This document shows positions 1 through 11,880 of a DNA stretch of 64,000 nucleotides, piece after piece. Below the pieces are notes generated by a model. The model worked only from the letters and a program-made list of their open reading frames with translations, was not told the origin of the DNA and did no database searches. A program made the translations under genes and the position numbers. Source of the DNA: Epiperipatus broadwayi (lineage: Eukaryota > Onychophora > Udeonychophora > Euonychophora > Peripatidae); NCBI GenBank assembly GCA_028023455.1, contig JAQFVV010006336.1, positions 2,000,224-2,064,223 on the forward strand, read 5' to 3'. Numbering within the stretch: position 1 is the first letter of the stretch; the number at the start of each line of letters is the position of its first letter.

Positions 1-240
1 ATAGTTTTTCTTTTTTTTTTGCTATTCCTTATTACCTATATTTTTGAATATGTGTGCCTGTAAATGTTATAAATATAATGCATTTATCAATCATAATATT
101 TATAGTTTATTTACACAATAATTGAAATAAAACAAAAGTATAATTTTGGAAACAATAATAATAATATTTATAACAGTACACACACATTCGAAAATAAAAT
201 TTATGTATAGAATGATTTTTAAATCCTGTACATTAGTTTT

Positions 241-244
<4 letters not shown>

Positions 245-276
<32 letters not shown>
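245..276. repeat. (TA)n microsatellite
   Basis: An uninterrupted TA tract of about 32 bp in AT-rich intergenic DNA, with no LTR-like flank on either side. Confidence 0.95.
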
Positions 277-279
<3 letters not shown>

Positions 280-1826
280 TACATTTCTAATATACAAAAA
301 AAAAATACTTATCGATACTTAATCCTTAGATGATGAATTGTTATTAACTTGAAAGTCATTATTTGAAATGTCAATGATATATATACGATGTATACACTGC
401 TTCTATTAATAATAAATGAATCACAAACAAAAAGTTAATCCTGGTGGTTAAAAAATAATAACTTGATATAACTGCAAAAGTTTCCAATATTAAAAATCTT
501 GTAATAAATATATTAGCATGCACTGGAATTACATTTTTAATCACTCGAAATAAAATCTCCAATTAAGTGAAACAATTATATTAAAGTTTTAAGGTTTTAT
601 TTTTTTAATTTTAAATTTGATATAATTTTTTTTTATTCCCATTGTTAACAATTTTTCCATGACAGTATGCAGTTACTATAGACGATCACTAACTGGCGTT
701 CAATAATATATTTCATTATTTATTTCAGTCATATATATGTGAATAATAAATACTTTAGTTTATAATTCTTTTTCTAAGAAAAAGAATTATATTGAATAAC
801 TTCTTTTTTTTTAAATTTCATTTTATGCAATATTATTTTGGCTTTTAAAAATTGAAAATATATCAAGCATTTTGCAATAGTATTGAATATGTTTTCTCAC
901 AATTACTTTCATCTCTAATATTTTCCATAATTCAATTATTATCAATTTACAACAAAATGTTAAATGTTTTATAATGGATATTCTTACATGATATTTAGGC
1001 ATTTTAATAGTGAAGTCCAATCACTAGCTGGCAAAGTCAGAGCTGAAACCTTACAGGGTTTTATTTTTTCATGTTCATCCTTTTTCCTCTTAAGTAGTCT
1101 GTCCAAACTTTTTTTGTCAACACACACTCACGCCCTCTTTTTTTATCATTATTGATCACTTGGCTACACTCCAAAACTAGCTTGCTTTATAAACTGACAA
1201 CAATAGAGTATTAAAATAAAATAAAAATATTAAATATTAAATATTAATTTACAAATACACAAATAATTTTTACAATTCCAAATGTATTATTAGAAACAAT
1301 ACATAACCAATAAATAAATAAAAATATATAAATAAGAAAATAATTTTAATCAATTATATATGAGTACTGTATATCTGTTTTGTTTAGCATATAAATTTTA
1401 CTATTACAATCTAGATATTGTAAGTAATTGTATGAAAAAAAATGGACAAAGTATGAAATGATGTAAATGAACATACATCCATATACACAAGCTAAATCTT
1501 AGATTGGAGTAGGAAATAATCTAGAACACCAATGAACAACAACTGCTATAACCTTCCTATTAACTCTACTCTTATACCACATTCCCTGATGTTTTTCTGT
1601 CTTCCTCTTCACTATTAAATATATAACTTTAAATTCTATTAATTGGTACATCCAACTAAAGTTTATTTTTTTAAAATCTAATTTAAAATAGCAAATCTCA
1701 CCACAATTTAAGTTTAATTTTCCTAAAACTCAATTTTAAATATTAAATTATATCACAATTCATTTTTCTAAGATAACTATCTTTAGCCATTGTTAACACA
1801 AATGTGAACTTCCCACATTTCTTCCT

Positions 1827-1845
1827 GGTGCCAACCTGGAAGGTC

Positions 1846-1918
<73 letters not shown>

Positions 1919-1928
1919 TATTGTAACC
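1827..1928. repeat. (TA)n tract with conserved flank
   Basis: About 70 bp of TA (from 1849) is preceded by GGTGCCAACCTGGAAGGTCA and ends TATATTGTAACC. The left flank recurs, inverted and slightly changed, beside the (TA)n tract at 56.1 kb. The right edge, TGTAACC, is the kind of terminus seen at other (TA)n tracts here and looks like the start of an LTR. The tract probably marks the edge of a retroelement rather than a random microsatellite; that is inference. Confidence 0.75.
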
Positions 1929-3306
1929 ATATATTTTAGTATAAAATATAATAATTGATGTAACTGGTATAAAAATTTCTCTGTCTTCTTTTGGTGATTT
2001 GATTGGCTTGATTTGCACTTTGAACAGATTACTCTCTTATATTCAAAATAATTTATTGGAGAATGGGTAGTGTTTTGCCTTACTTGTTGTCTATATTATT
2101 TTAATAAATTTAAATTGCTTCTTTCCATATACTAATTCATATCAAAATGTTTAACTTTTTAAAAATTTTGACAACACATTAAATTTGGTAAAATATTATT
2201 AAAAATAATAATAATTTTTATTTGTTTAAAATGGTCTTAAAAATTATTTCCATTGAATAAAAAAAAACCATTTGTTCAACTAAATTTAATTATTAAAAAT
2301 AAATACAGTAATTACGTATGCGTTTCAATGTAAAAAAGAAAGGAGCGCGAATTAAAAAAAAAGATCGTCTGATAGTGTTGCTTTTGAGGGAAAAAAGAAA
2401 AGAAAATGGTAAAAGGCAAATAGTGTAAATATGATAAGCTTATTTTAAAATAGTTAACAAGTAAACGGATTACCACAAAGTTTTCTATAAACGTAAAAAT
2501 AACATAGTGGTATTTAATAATAAGATGAATTGCTAAATTTAAAAGTCTGTTCAAGTCGGCTAGCCAGGTGGATCAAATCGCCAGTAATAATTTTCCAATA
2601 TTACATTTGAAATATGTCGGAGCTTTCCAGTTTAAAAGCAGAATTAATTGCAAGATTTTGATATGTTTTAAAATATTTATTATTCTGCAATTTGGAAAAA
2701 TTAAATAAGTATTTTAATTACAGAAGTTTTATAAATATGAAAATTTGCTTTTAAAAAAAAGAAGAAGTTTAAATTAAAGTAAAATGTTAAAGTTATTAAC
2801 ATAGTTTAATATTTCCGTTTATAATTTTAATAAAAAATATAGTATTGATTGATATTTAACTTTGCAATTCCAGTAATATATTTGCTAGTTAATTTGTTTA
2901 CCATTTGGATAATAAAAACAGTCTTCAAATAATTAATCAAAGCTATTTTCTAATTTTATCGTCAGTTTGGAATGATTAAATTAATTGCTATAATTAGTAT
3001 TCCTAGATTTAAGCGTGGATAAATAAATATTAGCATGGATGTGATAAACTTGGAACAGTTTTAATAGAGAAATGTAGAAATTAATAACTTATGAAAAAAA
3101 CATTTTCATTTAAACTCTGCATGTCATGTTTTGGAATTGTTTCATGTTTATGGAGCCACATAAAATCATTAATCTAATAGTGCTTATAATAACTAATACA
3201 AATGGATAAAATTACATGTATGGAATTCAACTATAATTGTAGCTATTACTTCGTATATTTATTGTTCGACACATCGTACATGGATTTCACGGATCATATT
3301 TGTAGT

Positions 3307-3425
3307 TATAAAATGCTATACAATTTAATTTGTGATACACACACCTGCTAGAATTCATGTATTGAACTATAAAATGCTATACATTTAATTTATATCACAC
3401 ACACACCTGTTAGATTTTATGTATT
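3307..3425. repeat. Two-copy tandem duplication (about 60 bp unit)
   Basis: Two adjacent units (from 3307 and 3368) begin TATAAAATGCTATAC and run through a short CA-rich stretch (ACACACACCTG) to TTAGAATT/TTAGATTTT. They differ by a few substitutions and small indels. No function is suggested. Confidence 0.8.
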
Positions 3426-3860
3426 TGATGAATAATGCATTACTTTAATTTTATCGTTATATGAACTTGCATGTGAAGTTTATAAGTTATATTTTATTAA
3501 GTTTAAATTAATAGGGGTTGAATAAAATACTTATTCAAGAGAATAGCGCTTGCGAAAAAGCTTGAAAAGTACTAAATGAATTTATGAGATGTATCAATTT
3601 TTCATGAGGTATTTTGTGAGTCTTTCCAGATTTCTATTCCTATACTAATATTACTTATATTATATCACATATGTTTTATTTTAAGCAAGATAAGTTAGTA
3701 CATTAGTTGTCCTGATTAGTGTAACATTTTATTATGCAAGAACCCACATTTGCTAAAATGTTAGTGTTTTCTGAATGGTCAGAATAACTGAGGAAGATGA
3801 TTTTGCACTTTAATGTGAAGTAAATAGTAATGTTGTTTTATAATGTTAAAAGGCATTAAT

Positions 3861-3951
3861 CTGTGCCGGTGGTTAATCCACAGATTACTTAATTGCCATA
3901 TTTTTTTTTTGTATTTTACACTCATTCCTGTGCTGGTAGTTAATCCGCGGA
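3861..3951. repeat. Duplicated 24-bp motif
   Basis: Two copies of CTGTGCYGGTRGTTAATCC plus CRCRG (3861 and 3928) lie 67 bp apart in a less AT-biased patch. This is a direct repeat of unknown meaning, flanked by a poly-T run. Confidence 0.7.
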
Positions 3952-5429
3952 ATTGTGTAATTATACTTATTACTTTATGATGGTGTATAAATCCACAAAG
4001 CGTTTAGTGTTATTTAATTCCTATGTGCAGATGAATGCATCCACAGGAATATGGTTTTACTTCATAGATATAAGTTGGGCAAAGTATTTTAGTTATTCTG
4101 CTAAATCATCTTCTTCCATTTGTAAGTATAATTTATAAGTTAGATTATTAAATTGTAGCAGGACATTCTATTCAAGTTACCTCATAATAATTAACTGTTG
4201 GTTGATTATTATTTACCTGAATGTAAGTTTAAATTTTCACTTTATTTAATGATTGCATTATAGCTAAATCCTACAGATATAATATTATTTATTATATTAT
4301 TATAAGTTTACGGTATAGATTTATTGAATCTGGAAATGACATTAGATGTTTCATGAGTTGATGTTGAACTTAGTATAATTTCCTCAATACATTCATTATA
4401 TCAAATTGAAATATAAGGTATGATTAAGTTTTTAAAAAACGTACCTATGATATGTTATTGAAGAAAGTCGATAGAATTATAATTTATTTATTTTATTTGT
4501 TTATTTATGTCTTTAATTATAACATTGGAATTAATTACTTATTATTCATAAATTTGTAAATAAACGTTGATTTATAATTAAACTTACTGTGCCATTGCTA
4601 TTTGTCATTCGTAAAATCAGAAATCATAAACCTTGGATAGAGCATACATTGAAGTACATACTATCGTCAACATGATATAAGAGTTTAGTGATATTTTGAG
4701 AAAACATTTGGATGCTTTTCGTCTTTGGTAGTTTATGATGTGTAAGGTACAATAAAATCCCATTTACCTTTTCCATCATTTTAGCTTTGCGTAGTTGATT
4801 CTAGTATACAATATAAATTGATTATTAAACCTGTAAACAGATTTACCAGATAATGACATGATTGAATATATTTACTTAACGTTTTTAAATTGTCATTTGT
4901 CAGTATAATAAGAGTCTCAGTGATATAGTAAACTATAAAAAAAGAACCCAAGTATTTATGTTTATTTATTGCAAAGCTTTACCTGGACTAGCATTTGTAT
5001 TAAAAATCATATAGATGGTTTAAAATTTCATAATCTTATGTAGTTCCACAAATTATGCCATCTTGTACATGGTCGGCCATCGGGTCTCATACAATGAAAA
5101 TCGCAAATTAAGGTTTGAAAGATAATAACATTACATACTTATAATTTGTTTAATGTATTTTATCATACTACTATGATAGGTCTTCGCGGTACACCCTGGC
5201 TGCGATCAAATTAAATCACAAAAGTTTATGTTATATCATTGGTTTGGTCTGTGGTAAGTTGCTCCAGATGTTGGTTGTGGTCTTTGGTGCATAATATAGA
5301 TAACATGATATGCTTTTGGTTACAGCTCTTAATAGCTGACAATGTGCAGCGGGAATTGATCGGTGATCGAGGTTACAATTCTTAGCGCACTTATGTTTTG
5401 GTGATGTTATGTAGTGGGGACAACAATCG

Positions 5430-5502
5430 AACGGTTACAATATATATATATATATATATAATTCGAACGGTTACAATATATATATATATATATATTGTAA
5501 CC
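5430..5502. repeat. Two (TA)n blocks punctuated by GGTTACA and TGTAACC
   Basis: The order is TCGAACGGTTACA (ends 5439), (TA)n, ATTCGAACGGTTACA (ends 5475), (TA)n, then TGTAACC from 5496. GGTTACA and TGTAACC are reverse complements and look like LTR 3' and 5' ends sitting in one TA tract. The repeated 14-bp end suggests that slippage or recombination duplicated the junction. No complete LTR could be delimited upstream. Confidence 0.7.
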
Positions 5503-6890
5503 TTTTAATTGGTTATTCAGGGTAAAAATAGTATATAAAATATAATTTATATTTCCAAAATTTAAAATTTATAATTTAAATAGTAGAAATACTATAAACT
5601 TGGGTATAAGTGACTTAAAATATAGGGTTTAAAGTTGGAATTCTGTAGATTTTTAATAATTGTTGTTATTTATAATCATTTCTTAATATAATCTACTATA
5701 GCAATCTAAATAAACATTTGATACTGATATATTTAACTTTAATTTATTTTAATCCATTGTTCCTTTAAGAGGTAAAGATCTAAAATTGTAGTTAATGAAA
5801 TAAACAGTTATTTACTGCAAAATAAGAATTCATTTTGAAATTATTGCAGTTATAATATTTTGTAAACAAAAGTATTTATTCTTAAATTTTATATTTAAAA
5901 TCAAATAATAATGTCATTTATTAAAAAAAAAGATGATCAGAGCTGAAACTTGGCCTTAAAGTAATGATTTACATTAATTTCGTTCATAAAATATATTTTT
6001 TTCTTATTGATTTCAAGTATTTTCAAATAGAAACAAAACAATCTTTAAGTTAAGAATTGTACAGGTGGTTTGGAAGGTAAACCAATCAGATTTATGGATA
6101 TCATTTGCTGACAGTAATTATTGCTGGGTTTAGAAAAAAAAGATGGCAGATGATCAGAGAGGAGATTCAAAATCTTAAAAAGCAGATAGCTGTTTTAATA
6201 TTTTTCTAAGCAAAATATTATAAAACTTTAAAATATTTAAGATTTTAACAAGTCAAAATCATATGTATAATCAGCCTAAATATAACAAATTTTAAAAGTA
6301 ATTCTTGATACCATAGAGTGAGTAAACCAATCTTTATTATGACCTAGTTCTGATCATCTAATTCCAGCCACAAAATACTAGTTGTTATTTTAAATTTTAC
6401 CTGTGATAATCAAGAAAAGAAACACATTTCATTGCTTGTGGGAGAACAAAAAGACAGTCATGCAAGAGAATATTCATTTATCTATGCTAGATTAAGGATT
6501 TTTATTAATCATAGATTAAATGTAAAAAAAAATTGAATTCAAAGATAAATCTTAAAGCATGTTTGAATAAAATTTTAATTGAATAAATGATTAAAACTGA
6601 GCAATAATAATTTTAATATTACTCTTATGTAAAGTTTAAAAACCTATAATAAGCATTATATAGCTTAAAGGATGATTACATTTATATGAGTACGAATAAC
6701 AGCAGTCTACTAGCATGAAAAAAAAATATTATCCAGCATAGAAAAAAAATGTATATATAGAAGATAAGTGTAAGGAAGTAAAAATCATCCTCAAAAATAT
6801 TTAACAAGAAATAAAGATGCATTAAAAAGAAATTGTGAATAACAGATGAAGTAAACCTTAGTGCATTAGGAAATATAAAACATCTGTGGA

Positions 6891-8940
6891 ATGCAATCTT
6901 ACTCTACTGTTAAAAAAGTGACATGTTTTTTTTTTTTTTTATCACAAAACAATGAATATGGAATAACAATATCAAACATCAAAAACCACTTGGCCTCCCT
7001 ACCTCCCAATGTCCATCCAGGACTACATGGCATCCCAAAGTTCATACTTACACACCTTGAGAATTTCACAGCTCCCATAGTACTAAAACTAATTAACCAT
7101 CTTGCAAACAGCAAAAAAACTATTCCCAAACTTTATCTCATAGTGATGGTCCTCTTCCTTAAGAAAAACCGAGACCCATCTGCTCTATCTAGCATAAGAC
7201 CAATTTCCATGACCCCAATTCTGTTTAAGGTCATTGAAGGGGTGATCAAGGAAAAAATACAAGATGTTATTCTGGACAACATACCCCAGTTGTAATTCAC
7301 AAAGAAGGGCTCATCCACACTCTCTGCAATCGGGGAGATAAAAATCCTCTGTGATCATATCAGATCCAAGAATCTATACAAACCCATTGCTATTCAGCTA
7401 GATATATCTGAAGCATTTGATTCAGTAGATGTCAATATCCTGCTCAATTGCCTCTCAGTACTAGACATTCCTACTCAAATCATTCAGATATTGGACACTC
7501 TACTAAATAACAGATTAGTCCACATTTCCCTGAATGGTTTCTTTACAGATGGTTTTATTTCTTCAAGATCCATACCTCAAAGATCTCCACTTAGCAATCT
7601 CCTATTTATACTCTACTTAAACCCCTTTCTTAAACAGATTGAGGCAGAATTTCCAGGAATCTATTTACCCCAGCTGAAGAAACACTGTAAAGCTTTTGCC
7701 TACATGGATGATATACATGTCACCCTACCCTCCCAAAAATATCTAAAACCTCTCATCCAAATAATCAAAAAATTTTCCGAATTCTCCAAACTTTCCTTCA
7801 ACCTTAACAAGTCATCGGCCTGGAAAATCAACACAGGCAAGAAGATCTCATCACTTTTCTCAGCAGACCCCCAAAACGTTTTGGGATTTCCCATATACAA
7901 GTCACCACAAGCCATGTCTATACAAATACAGAATTCCATCATTGAAGCCGCCACCAACACAGTTAAAAACCTTGCCAAGGTTTATTTATTGCTGCAAGGG
8001 AAAATCTCTCTCCTCAATATCAAGGTAATGGCAAAGATTAGCTACTATCTACCCATAATTAACATGACAAAGACTTTCAACACAAAAATCAACTGAATCT
8101 GTGCATGGCTTTTGTGGAATGGTAAAACAGTGGCCATAGGAATTGAACGCATGCAGCGACATAGTAAAAATAATGGTATGTCGTTGCACACAACTTTTTC
8201 TATATATTACCAAAAGTGCCATTCTCTGATCCAGATCCTCCAAAAGAAATTTTCCCAGATTGTAGCAGAACAACCAGTCATTCCATCAGACAAACCTCCA
8301 CCTTCAAAGATAAGCTGCCTAAATTAGATACTTGACTACCGTCTTGCTTACAATGGCCACTCTACCCTAGTGTTCAGACAAAAAATCTCTATTTGGGATG
8401 CTCATAACCTGCTATTTCCCACACAAAACTATATCATTCCTTACCTCAGTGGTAACAATCAGGTGGTCACCAGGTTTTTCAGGCATCTCAAGCTGGAGTC
8501 AAGGTTCCTGGATTGTCTAGTGAAAATCAACCTGAATTCACAGCAGAGGAACTGGTTCCTGAACTACAGGAGATTCCTCAAGAATATAAATCCTACATGT
8601 CACAACTGCCATAGAACCTGTGAAACCTTTGATCATATGATAAATGATTGCCCAGCATATGACAAAATCAGAACTTTCATTACTCACTACTGCCACATTT
8701 CTCTGAACAAAATCTTAAATATCAAAAGCTGCTCCCTGTACAGGGATTATGTCATCACAAGACTCTCAACCTTTCTCACTTATGCCATCTGAATGGCCAG
8801 ATGTCACAACAAGTTTACCTTTCCTCATCCCAAGCCTGAAGACACATTCATTTCCAAGCTGAAGTAATTTTGCCATAAAGACAGAATAATCTCATCCAGA
8901 TTTTTATTTGACACCATGTGGAGCCTGATTAAGCTAGATT
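6891..8940 (+). pseudogene. LINE ORF2 remnant: reverse transcriptase with C-terminal zinc cluster
   Basis: This would copy the element's RNA into DNA at a nicked target. One reading frame carries the whole remnant. In order it shows PGLHGIPKF (RT motif 1-like), SSIRPISMTPILFKVIEGV (motif 2), AIQLDISEAFDSVD (catalytic motif A, with the Asp present), PQRSPLSNLLFILY (motif B), FAYMDDIHV (catalytic motif C, YMDD in place of the common YADD), then a WLLWNGK segment and CHNCHRTCETFDHMINDCP, a C-C-H-C cluster typical of LINE C-termini. In-frame stops at 7293, 8094, 8325 and 8790 break it, and I saw no frameshift. The WNGK segment and zinc cluster resemble L1/Tx1-type LINEs, but the clade is tentative. 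It is not functional. Confidence 0.85.
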
Positions 8941-9062
8941 AAACAACACCAGTGACCACATCAGAGCATTTGGTTGCCTGACTAACATAGATAACTATTA
9001 TTTTTGATTTACAATTGTATCATTATTACATATGGTTTTTCAATAAAATTACTTATAAAATA
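6891..9062 (+). mobile_element. Degraded LINE (non-LTR retrotransposon), 5' truncated
   Basis: The element starts inside or just before the reverse transcriptase and runs to a 3' UTR ending near TTCAATAAAATTACTT at about 9050. It has no endonuclease domain, so it is a 5'-truncated insertion of the usual kind. The coding part is described separately. A second, shorter copy of the same family lies on the minus strand at 16.8-17.3 kb, with the shared motif LVKIN and a similar C-terminal Cys/His cluster. I could not find a clear target duplication. Confidence 0.8.
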
Positions 9063-9621
9063 ATAATATTAGCCAAAAATTAGCAAGGAATCAGTCGAAT
9101 GCTAAATTATTACCAGTGGATGGAACATTTAAATCGAACTTATAAAGCAAGTTTCTGATAATGTTTAATTACTAAAAAAAGAAAAGCTGCTACATTGTCA
9201 AGAATTCAATAGATTGTGAATTTTATAATTGTAATAATCTTCAGATCAGAACAAAGGGAGCAAAAGTGATAATAATTTTGATATGCAACCAGGCTGCCTT
9301 GTGTGGAATAATTAGAATGCATGTAAATTCTTTTTTTTTTTTAGGAACTTGCATTTAAAAAGAAAAAAAAAACACTTGCACATGATATTTGTACATATAT
9401 TAATTTACACATTAAACAGAGCTTTTATTATGATGCAGAAGGGAAGGGAATAGATCAATAAATAACAAAATTAATAATTGAATTAAATTTTGTTATTTAT
9501 GTCATTAATTATTTTGAAAGATATATGTTTATCAAATAGTGTTAGATAATTAATATAAATAGATGATTTATAAGTAAATAAAATATCCCATAAAAGTAGT
9601 TAACTATATATATATATATAT

Positions 9622-11824
9622 TGTAACGGAATAACGTTACATAGGGTTTGAACCTAGGAAAGTTAAGTATATATTAATGACGAAATAAATGACAGGTACA
9701 AAACTTTTTAAAAAGCGATCTTGTTTAAAAATGAACGAGAAACAGCCGTGTCTAAAGCAGATCGCAGATATTCAGGAGTACCTGTCAGATTGATTGAAAT
9801 AAAATTAAAAAAGTTTTTATTTTTTGGGGAATTAATTTATTATAATCATTATTTGTCAAGTTTGTTTTTTTGTTATTTCGTTTTAAACTAAAAAGGGATA
9901 TTTTAAAATTATAATTGTAGTAAAAGTAAAAGCTTATAGAAATGATTTTGAGAAAGATTAAATGCTCGACTTTTAGCTAATGTAAATTACATTGTTCTCG
10001 TAAGACACGCACACATGTATGCATTCAAGGTGTGAATGAATATAAGTTTGTTAACTGAGATTGCAATATGATATTGTCTAAACATAAGATTGCCTTAAGC
10101 ACATGGATTGAGTAGGACACGGACCCCAATGACAACTCTAAGAACATGGAACTCTGGGGGGAGATTCGATCCTCAGATAAGATCCAACCCATATAAATAT
10201 CAAAAAAAAAAGAAAGAAAAAAAAGACAGAGATATAAAATATAAATGTTATGTTAAGAGAAGCTAAGTCAAATTATCAAATTTTTGTTCAACTTTCTCAA
10301 AATTCAATTTAATCCAAATTACTTCGTTTGTGCTATCCGTTTTCAAGATGATCGTTATGAAATTAATATTTAGAGCGTCGACTGTCATGAGGGGCTAGGA
10401 AACCCTTCAGTGATTGATCGACGCTCCGCCACCAGAACATCTCCGTCGCTATGAATACTTAATAATATTACCATCTAAAATTAGTGCTCCAACCAGTTCA
10501 ATAATGTTCCGTGAAATACATGAATCATCCTGATTTATTACGCTCAACTTTAAAAGAAACGAATAACCTCCTTATGGAAAACATCATCTCCCATGTTCAA
10601 ACCTCCACTTAATTAGAAGCAGCGGAAGAATAAGCCAAAATCCTAGGTAAACACTTTATTTTTTTATGCTTTCATTCATTCCATACGTAAACTTTTAAAA
10701 GAGGCAATCTCATAATTAACTAACTTTGATTTCGTAAATTAAACTATAAAATATTCCGTAATTCATTATATTTAAAAATTTATAATTGTAACTTATTATT
10801 GTAATCTCAGCCTTCGTAAGATCAAACATTATGCAATTCCTAAAAATTTAAATCTCAGGACTTTTCAAATATGAACTTTGATCCTAGTTATTATCTTATA
10901 ATTTATAACACTTACCTTCAAAACTGTAAAAAAAGAAATTTATATTCTATCATCCATATTTTACGATATATAATATGTTCTTTTCTGTGCGAGTGCGTAA
11001 ATGCGTGTGTGTGCGTGTAAATAAAACTTTTAACCAATGTGTTTTTTTTTATATTCAATAAATTTGTTCAGTATTTAAACAAGTCGAGCATTTCTCAAAT
11101 CATTTCCTATAATTAAATCTTTATTCTATTTTTCGTCTTGATTATTAATAAAGTTAGCATTTATTCATATAGTTAATTATATTACTTTATATTTATCTTT
11201 CTTAAACCTTGTTGCTTTTTAAAATGTCATTTACAAACATCGTGCCGTAAGTCACGATGTTTATTTATTTATTTATTTACTTCTTCCGTATTTAAGATAG
11301 ATTTAAGAATTGGGAGGGCCTATTATAAAAGATAAATAAATGTCAATGAGTTGTAAATATAGCTGGAGTAAATAATTCTACCGGACGGTATGATATAGGG
11401 GGGATGATCTTATAAGCTTCTAATTGTTTAGAGATATAAACGAATAATCGTATTGGTCCCAAATAACCAATGATACGGGCCAATGCTTGGATCGATCAGT
11501 TAGTTAATCAAGCATCTTCTCCATGAGTTATCATAGCGTCTTTTACCATAATAGTAATTTTGAAGCAATTACAGTGCGACCCTGAGTGTCCCTATTGGTC
11601 CATGCTGGGAGTTCGAGCTTGTGGGCGGGATTAGACTTCGAAATCATTTTGACATGACGTAAGGTGATGCGAGAAGTTAAATTATAATTAAATCATCGTA
11701 TCTGGCGCCCCCTTGTATTGATAGTGAACATTTATCGATAGAAGAAAATAAATAAAGCTTTACGCTATGTCATGTTTATTTCGGAGCTCTCAATCCTTAT
11801 ACAATCGGTCGAAAAGGCCCGGTT

Positions 11825-11827
<3 letters not shown>
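9622..11827 (+). mobile_element. Candidate solo LTR (2.2 kb), TGTAAC...GTTACA
   Basis: The block starts TGTAACGG at the end of one (TA)n tract and ends CCCGGTTACA at the start of another. That gives TG...CA ends, short inverted terminal repeats and a (TA) target on both sides. It is less AT-rich than its surroundings, particularly at 10380-10450 and 11380-11820. The last 110 bp hold AATAAATAAAGC and a short GC-richer tail, as at the R-U5 end of an LTR. There is no coding sequence and no internal copy of the ends. The alternative is a non-coding element with internal deletion; TGGCGCCCCC at about 11703 resembles a primer-binding site. Calling it an LTR is inference from the ends. Confidence 0.5.

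Positions 11828-11878
<51 letters not shown>
11828..11878. repeat. (TA)n microsatellite
   Basis: A TA tract of about 50 bp directly following the GGTTACA end of the 2.2-kb block. A shorter TA tract (9605-9621) precedes that block, as expected if the element landed inside a TA repeat. Confidence 0.95.

Positions 11879-11880
<2 letters not shown>

Larger units (their letters stand above)
1..6840. other. Intergenic, no gene recognised
   Basis: AT-rich DNA with frequent stops in all frames. The longer open frames on the minus strand come from (TA)n tracts, read as Ile-Tyr repeats, or from chance. There are no splice-bounded coding segments, tRNA folds or transposon proteins that I recognise. The simple repeats inside it are listed separately. 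Confidence 0.6.

Noticed and set aside
2947-2965. Hammerhead-like CTGACGA-TAA-AA-TTA-GAAA on the minus strand
   Set aside because: Stem II is only three A-U pairs and no helix I or III partner is visible; expected by chance in AT-rich DNA.
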